The translations under genes were made by a program, and so were the position numbers. This document shows, in pieces, positions 6,808 to 11,402 of a stretch of DNA of 11,402 nucleotides. The notes under the pieces are model-generated. The model ran no database searches, was not told the origin of the DNA, and saw nothing but the letters and a program-made list of their open reading frames with translations. Where the stretch lies: assembly GCA_036403035.1 (NCBI GenBank), contig DASWRT010000181.1, forward strand, positions 1-11,402, written 5' to 3'. The first letter of the stretch is position 1, and each line of letters begins with the position of its first letter. The DNA comes from DASWRT01 sp036403035. Its GTDB lineage: Bacteria > Pseudomonadota > Alphaproteobacteria > ATCC43930 > CGMCC-115725.

Positions 6808-8172
6808 TCAGCGTTTCTGGAATTCCGGACTGGCGAGCAGCAGCGCCAGTCCGGTACGGCGATCCGGCGCGCGGCGCACCGCCTGGAGCATCTCCTCGGG
6901 CAGCAGCGCATCGCCGAACGACGCGGCGGCGACGCTCATCGGGTCGGGCGGATCGGGCAGGCGCTGCGCGAAAGCCTGACACCATTCGGCCCGCCGGATC
7001 ATCGCCTCGGGCGAGACCCACGCGGCGGCGATATCGGGCCAGCCGGCCGGCGACGGCGCGAAGAAGGCCGGCTGGTCGAGCACGCGCAAGCTGTTGACGA
7101 GCCCGTCGGCCGGCGGGTTCGCGAGGCCGACGGCACGGCACGCCGCGATCACCAGCTCGGTCGGCGTGCGGACCTTCGCGAAAGGTCGCTTCCAGGCGGC
7201 TTCCTCCTCGACGACGGCGGTCGTCACCTGCCGCAGATCGCCGCCGGTCGCGGTGAAGCGCTGTGCGATGCGCTCGACCGCGGCGGGCGGCGGGTCGTCG
7301 GCGATGAAGTGGTGCGCGAGCTTCTTCGCAACGTGGCGCGCCGTCGCCGGGTGCCGGGCGAGATCGAGCAGCGCCGCCTCGCCCTCGGCGAGGCCGGCTT
7401 CGGCATAGGTCCGGCCGAGCAGCAGCTTCGGGCCGGGCTCGTGGATGCGCGGCTCGAAGCGGAAGCCGCCCGGCGCCGGGTCCTTCGGCCGCGCCACCGT
7501 CCAGCCGGTAAGGATGCGGGCCAGCGCTTCGACGTCCGCCTGGGTGTAGCCGCCGTCGACGCCGAGCGTATGCAGCTCGAGGATCTCGCGGCCGAGATTC
7601 TCGTTCAGGCCCTTGCCGCTACGCTCCCCGAACGGCGAATCCGGCCCGACCGACGCGACGTTGTCGAGATAGAACAGCATCGCCGGATGGCGCACCACGG
7701 CGAGCAGCATGTCCGGGAAGCGGCCGAGGATGTGCGGCCGCACCGCCTCGCGCTCGAAGGCGCCGCAGAAGCCGCGCACCACCGGGCGCATGCAGGACAC
7801 GGTGAAATGGTTGCTCCAGAACTGCACGAGCCGCTCGATCACCGGCGTCTGGGCGTTGATCGCAGCGCCCATCCGGGCCGCGACCTCGGCGCGGTAGACG
7901 GTGCGGATCTCGTCCCTGGCACCGGCGGCGGCGTCGTCCTGGCCGAGCTTCCGGTCGCGGCGCGCCTCCAGCATGGCCGTGACCATCGCCGCTCCGCTCG
8001 GCAGCGATCCGCCGAAGCCAGGGCCGGCGGGCGTCGCCGCCGGCTGCCGTCGAAGCTGCCGGAGTACCCACTCTTTGGGGTCGGGTGCGATCGTCGTCAG
8101 TTCGCCCGGAAGTGGACCGAGACCGAAGCGGGTTGCCGCGATCGCGGCGGCGGAATCGGCAGGACTAGTCAT
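6808..8172 (-). CDS. DUF1800 family protein
   Basis: A 454-residue DUF1800 protein, function unknown, recognised by RLVQFWSNHFTVS (114-126), FEREAVRPHILGRFPDMLLAVVRHPAMLFYLDN (as three helices, 139-171), GLNENLGREILELHTLGVDGGYTQADVEALARILTGWT (188-225; the most conserved block) and VAKKLAHHFI (281-290). It is mostly helical by appearance, with no membrane helix and no visible signal peptide, unlike its Tat-exported partner DUF1501 just downstream. The two families are regularly neighbours, so they probably act together. ATG 8172 is chosen because MTSPADSAAAIAATRFGLGP starts at the family's usual AA-RFGLG motif; the 28 codons before it are not family-like. That ATG overlaps the stop of a five-codon upstream frame as ATGA and sits in a 12-bp tandem duplication. 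Shine-Dalgarno match is poor. Confidence 0.88.
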   Translation of the reverse strand: MTSPADSAAAIAATRFGLGPLPGELTTIAPDPKEWVLRQLRRQPAATPAGPGFGGSLPSGAAMVTAMLEARRDRKLGQDDAAAGARDEIRTVYRAEVAARMGAAINAQTPVIERLVQFWSNHFTVSCMRPVVRGFCGAFEREAVRPHILGRFPDMLLAVVRHPAMLFYLDNVASVGPDSPFGERSGKGLNENLGREILELHTLGVDGGYTQADVEALARILTGWTVARPKDPAPGGFRFEPRIHEPGPKLLLGRTYAEAGLAEGEAALLDLARHPATARHVAKKLAHHFIADDPPPAAVERIAQRFTATGGDLRQVTTAVVEEEAAWKRPFAKVRTPTELVIAACRAVGLANPPADGLVNSLRVLDQPAFFAPSPAGWPDIAAAWVSPEAMIRRAEWCQAFAQRLPDPPDPMSVAAASFGDALLPEEMLQAVRRAPDRRTGLALLLASPEFQKR

Positions 8173-8191
8173 GGTTCTGTAGTCATGGTTC
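8166..8191. repeat. 12-bp tandem direct repeat over the DUF1800 start
   Basis: TAGTCATGGTTC occurs at 8166-8177 and again at 8180-8191, exact copies 14 bp apart. Read on the minus strand each copy is GAACCATGACTA, so the duplication doubles the start codon and its flanks: one ATG is the DUF1800 start (8172), the other (8186) opens a five-codon frame. Confidence 0.85.
8169..8186 (-). promoter_or_regulatory. Five-codon upstream frame overlapping the DUF1800 start (ATGA)
   Basis: ATG ACT ACA GAA CCA TGA, encoding MTTEP, begins at 8186. Its TGA shares bases with the DUF1800 ATG in an ATGA overlap, the arrangement used for stop-start coupled translation. No ribosome site is clear in front of either ATG. 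It may be a chance product of the tandem duplication, or it may meter DUF1800 expression. Confidence 0.35.
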
Positions 8192-8416
8192 GAACGGACT
8201 ACCCGGGACAGCGGGAGTATGCGTACAGACCTATACGAATCCTGCCCTTGCGGCATCCCCGCGAGCCGAAATGGAATGCTGACCTAGCGATTTTGCAAGA
8301 ACCACGCGATCAGAAGTAAATCAAATTTCATGGAACGGCCACTTGTACAGAGCATTTGCTGCCAAAAGTCTTATCCAAAAGGGATCGGACAGTAGACTTT
8401 TCTGCGAAAGGGCCAG
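8173..8416. other. Divergent intergenic region with an AT-rich patch
   Basis: This 244-bp gap lies between DUF1800 (leftward) and a small rightward frame. By hand count 52 of 120 bases in 8281-8400 are G or C, far below the coding sequence around it, which suits a promoter region or a remnant of foreign DNA. I found no convincing paired -35/-10 elements on either strand and no tRNA or mobile-element end. Confidence 0.5.
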
Positions 8417-8680
8417 ATGGTGGGCTTTCCGGCAGGTCTGCGGCGACGTCAGATCTTTCAGCGCGTGCTGACGACCGGCATCTGTGTGCTCGGGCTGGCG
8501 ATCGGCGGCGGCTTGGGCGAACTCGGCATAGGCTGGATGCGTGCTTCGTCCGCGTTGGATGCCCGGCACTTTTCGCCGCCGCCTGCCCGGCCGGTGAGCA
8601 CGGCGGCTACCCGGCAGATGAAGGACGACGTCGCGCCGGTCTTCATCGACCGGCATGTCCTGCTGCACAACGTGCTGTGA
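8417..8680 (+). CDS. Hypothetical small single-helix membrane protein
   Basis: An 87-residue frame I do not recognise. It has a basic N-terminus (Arg9-Arg11), one hydrophobic Gly-rich segment at about 18-40 (VLTTGICVLGLAIGGGLGEL) with GxxxG-like spacing, then a Pro/Arg linker and a polar C-terminal part ending DRHVLLHNVL. By charge it would sit in the inner membrane with the C-terminal half outside, or be an uncleaved signal anchor. Support for reality: GAAAGGG at 8406-8412 just ahead of the ATG, an AT-rich leader, and a candidate terminator 41 bp past the stop. Against it: no family recognised and a competing 139-codon frame on the other strand. It shares no obvious link with its neighbours. 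Confidence 0.45.
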   Translation: MVGFPAGLRRRQIFQRVLTTGICVLGLAIGGGLGELGIGWMRASSALDARHFSPPPARPVSTAATRQMKDDVAPVFIDRHVLLHNVL

Positions 8681-8720
8681 TCGAACCGTCGCCCACACGG
8701 GCGGGTTTGGACGCGGGAGA

Positions 8721-8747
8721 GCCGGCCTCACCGCCGGCAAGCTTTTT
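8721..8747 (+). terminator. Candidate rho-independent terminator
   Basis: GCCGGC (8721-8726) pairs with GCCGGC (8733-8738) across CTCACC, followed by AAGC and then five T's (8743-8747). It is oriented for rightward transcripts, and the only rightward frame ahead of it is the small membrane protein ending at 8680. The four bases between stem and T-run make it sub-ideal. The T-run abuts the stop of the convergent PLP enzyme. Confidence 0.45.
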
Positions 8748-9694
8748 CAATATTTGAGGCCGGTATCGCACAGCACGGTCGCGACGACGCCATCGTCGCT
8801 GCGGCAGAGGCCGGACTCGGCGAGCCTCACCGCCGCGCAGACGTTCGCCGCGGCGGAATAGCCGACATGCAGCCCTTCCTCGACGGCGAGACGGCGGCGC
8901 CACCGCTCGGCCTCTTCGTCGGTGACGGAGAGCGCCAGATCCATCAGGTCCGGACGCCAACGCGGCGGCACGACGCCGTAGCCGGTCCCTTGCAGGAGAT
9001 GCCGCGGCTTGTCGACGCTCTTCCCGGCCAGCACCTCGCAGCCGGCCGGCTCGACCGCGACGCAGAGGATGCCGGCGCGCCGGCGCTTCAGATAGGCGGC
9101 GACGCCGACGAACGTACCGCCCGTGCCGACGCTCGCGACGAAGGCGCTCACCCGTCCGCCGGTCTGCTCCCAGATCTCGGGGCCGGTATGGCGCTCGTGG
9201 GCGCGCGGCCCGTCCGCGTTCGCGAACTGATCGACGTAGAAGGCGCCGCGCTCGCGCTCGATCCGCCGGGCAACCGCGACCGCAGCCTGGATATCGGCGC
9301 CGGTCACCTGTCCGGGTGCGCCGTCGACCTGCGGCGCCAGGACCACCTCGGCGCCGAGCGCTTCCATCATCCGCGCCCGCTGCGGACTGTTGCCGGCCGA
9401 CATCGTCGCGACGAACGGATGGCCGAGCACGGCGCACACGACGGCGAGTCCCGCGCCCATGTTGCCGCTGGTCATCTCGACGACCGGCTGTCCGGGCCGC
9501 AGGCGGCCGTCGGCGCGGGCGGCCTCGATGATCGCTTTCGCGGCGCGATCCTTGACGCTGCCGCCGGGTTGCAGGAACTCCGCCTTCGCGACGACCGGAA
9601 CCGGCCCGCGATGGATGCGCGCCAGCGTCACCATGGGCGTGCCGCCGATCAGGTCCAGTGCGCCGCCGCCGCCGCTGTCCGGCATCTCTACCAT
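8747..9694 (-). CDS. Divergent cysteine-synthase-family PLP enzyme
   Basis: A 315-residue fold-type II PLP enzyme of the cysteine synthase/cystathionine beta-synthase family. Lys48 in PGGSVKDRAA is the expected PLP Schiff-base lysine, SVGTGGT (188-194) the phosphate-binding loop. The substrate-carboxylate loop is TSGNMG (75-80) rather than the usual TSGNTG, the segment normally like GISSGA reads GYSAAAN (278-284), and the closing motif is CDTGLKY (309-315), placing Thr where Ser usually contacts the PLP ring. These changes suggest a substrate other than O-acetylserine plus sulfide, perhaps another beta-replacement or elimination. The start at 9694 is supported by GAGGA seven bases ahead and by LDLIGGTPMV, the normal family opening; the 72 codons upstream are not family-like. 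No sulfur-metabolism gene is adjacent, so the role is open. Confidence 0.85.
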   Translation of the reverse strand: MVEMPDSGGGGALDLIGGTPMVTLARIHRGPVPVVAKAEFLQPGGSVKDRAAKAIIEAARADGRLRPGQPVVEMTSGNMGAGLAVVCAVLGHPFVATMSAGNSPQRARMMEALGAEVVLAPQVDGAPGQVTGADIQAAVAVARRIERERGAFYVDQFANADGPRAHERHTGPEIWEQTGGRVSAFVASVGTGGTFVGVAAYLKRRRAGILCVAVEPAGCEVLAGKSVDKPRHLLQGTGYGVVPPRWRPDLMDLALSVTDEEAERWRRRLAVEEGLHVGYSAAANVCAAVRLAESGLCRSDDGVVATVLCDTGLKY

Positions 9695-9779
9695 GCTGCC
9701 GTCCTCCCCCCTCCCGCTCGCCTCACCTCGCCCGACACCGAGCATAATCGACCCGCCGGCCGTTCGGGCCGGCAATTCC

Positions 9780-9815
9780 GACCGCCTCTTCCGTTGACCG
9801 CCTCTTCCGTTGACC
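9780..9815. repeat. 16-bp tandem repeat (2.25 copies)
   Basis: GACCGCCTCTTCCGTT is present at 9780-9795 and 9796-9811, exact copies, followed by GACC (9812-9815). It lies in the 243-bp gap between the divergent PLP enzyme and mscL. Two TTGACC strings fall at the repeat junctions. The rest of the gap shows no gene and no confident promoter. Confidence 0.85.
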
Positions 9816-9937
9816 AGCGACATCGCCGGCCGGCTTGCTTCAGGAAAAAGGCTGAGCGACGGCACGATCCGAGTGGCGTTAAACTCTCCCGCAGGTAGCA
9901 GCGGCGGCACCGTCCGCTCCGAAAGAGAGGGTCAGCG

Positions 9938-10366
9938 ATGCTTCGGGAGTTCCGGGAGTTCATTGCCCGCGGGAGTGTGATCGACCTCGCCGTGGGCCTC
10001 ATCATGGGCGCGGCCTTCACCAGCATCGTCAACTCGCTGGTGAAGGACATCATCATGCCGCCGATCGGGCTGATCACCGGCGGAGTCGACTTCTCCAACC
10101 TGTTCGTCACCCTGTCCGGCGGGACGTACGCCTCGCTCGCCGACGCCCAGAAGGCGGGCGCCGCGACGATCAATTACGGCATCTTCCTCAACGCGGTCGT
10201 CAACTTCCTCATCGTCTCGTTCGCCATCTTCCTGCTGGTGAAGCAGGTGAACCGGTTTTGGCGCCGCGAATCGAAGGCGCCGCCTGCGCCGCCGCGGTCC
10301 GAAGTGCTGCTCGCCGAGATCCGCGATCTCTTAAAGGAAGAGGCCGCCCGGTCACCGCGGGCATAA
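9938..10366 (+). CDS. mscL: Large-conductance mechanosensitive channel MscL
   Basis: A 142-residue inner-membrane channel that opens under high membrane tension and lets out small solutes on sudden osmotic downshock. The family shape is complete: amphipathic N-terminal helix MLREFREFIARGSVIDLAVGL, first membrane helix at about 16-46 (pore-lining, Gly/Ala-rich, ending DIIMPPIGLITGGVDFSNL), a periplasmic loop (about 50-77), second helix at 78-104 (INYGIFLNAVVNFLIVSFAIF), a basic stretch, and a C-terminal bundle helix EVLLAEIRDLLKEE (122-135). Works as a homopentamer in known relatives. The ATG at 9938 is backed by GAGAGG seven bases ahead. It stands alone, divergent from the PLP enzyme. Length and motifs are typical; no damage seen. 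Confidence 0.97.
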   Translation: MLREFREFIARGSVIDLAVGLIMGAAFTSIVNSLVKDIIMPPIGLITGGVDFSNLFVTLSGGTYASLADAQKAGAATINYGIFLNAVVNFLIVSFAIFLLVKQVNRFWRRESKAPPAPPRSEVLLAEIRDLLKEEAARSPRA

Positions 10367-10409
10367 CCGAGCCGCGCCACAGCACTCGCTCGGCAACAAG
10401 GGGCCGCTG

Positions 10410-10439
10410 ATCCGGGGTCGCATTCCGATCCGCCCGGAT
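10410..10439. repeat. 7-bp inverted repeat upstream of the amino-acid binding protein gene
   Basis: ATCCGGG (10410-10416) and CCCGGAT (10433-10439) are perfect arms around 16 bases in the 136-bp gap between mscL and the binding-protein gene. No T-run follows, so it is not a clear mscL terminator; it could be an operator or an mRNA hairpin. Chance is plausible in such GC-rich DNA. Confidence 0.3.
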
Positions 10440-10486
10440 GCATGCTCGCAGCCTCAAGTCCGCTTCGACGCAGCAATACGGAACCG

Positions 10487-10493
10487 GGAGGAG
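10487..10493 (+). promoter_or_regulatory. Ribosome binding site fixing the aapJ-like start
   Basis: GGAGGAG ends nine bases before ATG 10503, and the frame from that ATG begins with a good signal peptide. This settles the start. Confidence 0.8.
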
Positions 10494-10502
10494 CCATTCA
10501 CA

Positions 10503-11402
10503 ATGAGAACATCGACGTTTGTTTTTGCTGCCCTTGCCGGGCTTTATGCCCTTCCCGCCATCGCGATCGCCGGCCCGACGCTGGAGACGGTAAGGAAGAA
10601 CGGCATTCTGGCGTGCGGCGTGAACCCGGTGCAGGCAGGGTTCTCGATCGCGGACAGCCAGGGACGATTTACCGGGCTCGACACGGACGTGTGCCGCGCC
10701 CTCGCCGCGGCGGTGCTCGGCGACGGCGGCAAGGTGAAGTTCGTGCCGCTATCGCCGCAGCAGCGCTTTACCGCGCTGCAGTCCGGCGAGGTCGACGTGC
10801 TGTCCCGCAACACGACCGATACGCTGTCGCGCGACACCCAGCTCGGCCTCAACTTCGCGCCGGTCGTCTTCTTTGACGGCCAGGGTTTCATGGTGAGGAA
10901 ATCGCTTGGCGTGAAGAGCGCGAAGGAGTTGAACGGCGCCACCGTCTGCGTGCAGCCGGGCACGACGACCGAGCTGAACCTCGCGGACTACTTCCGCGCC
11001 AACAAGATGGAGTTCAAGCCGGTCGTCATCGAAAGCCTCGAGGAGATCGAGCAGACCTTCTTCGCCGGCCGCTGCGATGCGGACACCGACGATGCCACCG
11101 GCCTTGCCGGGACGCGCGCGACCAAGGCGCAGAACCCGGACGACTATGTGATCCTGCCGGAGCGGATCTCCAAGGAGCCGCTGGCGCCGGCGGTGCGGCA
11201 CGGCGACGAGGAGTGGAACGACATCGTGCGCTGGACGGTGTACGCGCTGATCGAGGCGGAGGAGCGGGGCGTCACGCAGAAGAACGTCGACCAGATGGTG
11301 AAGAGCGACGATCCGACGATCAAGCGGCTGCTGGGCGCCACGCCGGGCATGGGCAAGGCGCTCGGCCTCGACGAGAAGTGGGCGTACAACGCGGTCAAGG
11401 CG
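10503..11402 (+). CDS. aapJ: General L-amino acid ABC transporter substrate-binding protein (3' end missing)
   Basis: The frame is open from ATG 10503 to the window edge, exactly 300 codons. It starts with a signal peptide (MRTSTFVFAALAGLYALPA, likely cut after Ala23 in AIAIA), so the protein is periplasmic. It then shows the family-3 binding-protein pattern: TLETVRKNGILACGV, GFSIADSQGRFTGLDTDVCR, ALQSGEVDVLSRNTT, and VCVQPGTTTELNLADYF. The later stretch with YALIEAEERGVTQKNVD and LLGATPGMGKALGLDEKW is characteristic of the AapJ/BztA group, which captures a broad range of L-amino acids for the AapQMP-type permease and ATPase. Such proteins are near 340 residues, so about 40 are missing. The permease genes would be expected just beyond the right edge. 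Two Cys pairs typical of this group are plausible (Cys in LACGV/DVCR and TVCV/GRCD). Confidence 0.93.
   Translation, partial: MRTSTFVFAALAGLYALPAIAIAGPTLETVRKNGILACGVNPVQAGFSIADSQGRFTGLDTDVCRALAAAVLGDGGKVKFVPLSPQQRFTALQSGEVDVLSRNTTDTLSRDTQLGLNFAPVVFFDGQGFMVRKSLGVKSAKELNGATVCVQPGTTTELNLADYFRANKMEFKPVVIESLEEIEQTFFAGRCDADTDDATGLAGTRATKAQNPDDYVILPERISKEPLAPAVRHGDEEWNDIVRWTVYALIEAEERGVTQKNVDQMVKSDDPTIKRLLGATPGMGKALGLDEKWAYNAVKA

Noticed and set aside
6712..8319. 535-codon plus-strand frame opposite DUF1800
   Set aside because: Arg-rich shadow frame; the DUF1800 motifs on the other strand are unmistakable.
8417..8680. Small membrane protein as a type I toxin or holin
   Set aside because: One hydrophobic helix alone does not support this, and no antisense RNA or partner gene was visible.
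8321..8740. 139-codon minus-strand frame over the small membrane protein
   Set aside because: Composition is Arg/His/Pro-rich without hydrophobic or family pattern, and it has no convincing start signal; the plus-strand frame is better supported.
8867..9898. 343-codon plus-strand frame opposite the PLP enzyme
   Set aside because: No recognisable motif and no ribosome site; the opposite strand carries an intact family protein.

Overview
The window reads as a chromosomal segment of a GC-rich alphaproteobacterium. The grounds are strongly G/C-ending codons throughout, a DUF1244 gene, an AapJ-type amino-acid binding protein, a YbdK-type ligase beside an N-formylglutamate amidohydrolase-like gene, and pyruvate kinase in the same neighbourhood. 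No rRNA, tRNA, CRISPR array, insertion sequence or prophage gene was recognised. The genus cannot be named from the sequence alone.

Layout. (1) 1-2280, minus strand: an N-formylglutamate amidohydrolase-like enzyme, then a YbdK/GCS2 carboxylate-amine ligase 17 bp after its stop, then a DUF1244 gene cut by the window edge. This looks like one transcription unit reading leftward. (2) 2281-4933, plus strand: a ten-helix EamA/DMT exporter, then pyruvate kinase. The exporter's first codons contain a 31-nt near-perfect palindrome. (3) 5001-5434, plus strand: a compact ParD/ParE-like toxin-antitoxin pair with overlapping reading frames. (4) 5490-8172, minus strand: a DUF1800-DUF1501 pair. The second protein carries a Tat signal; the first carries no visible signal. 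A five-codon upstream frame overlaps the DUF1800 start as ATGA and lies in a 12-bp tandem duplication. (5) 8281-8746: an AT-rich patch (52 of 120 bases G/C in 8281-8400), then an unrecognised small one-helix membrane protein with a Shine-Dalgarno-like site and a candidate terminator. (6) 8747-9694, minus strand: a divergent cysteine-synthase-fold PLP enzyme. (7) 9938-10366, plus strand: MscL. (8) 10503 to the right edge, plus strand: the binding protein of a general L-amino-acid ABC transporter, open at the 3' end.

Most of the content is ordinary housekeeping or accessory metabolism: glycolysis, osmotic safety valve, amino-acid uptake, metabolite export. I see no clear case for a wholly new multi-gene system. 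The places most worth a second look are the palindrome inside the exporter start, the DUF1800/DUF1501 export pair with its tiny overlapping leader frame, the small orphan membrane protein with its own terminator, and the ligase/hydrolase pair.
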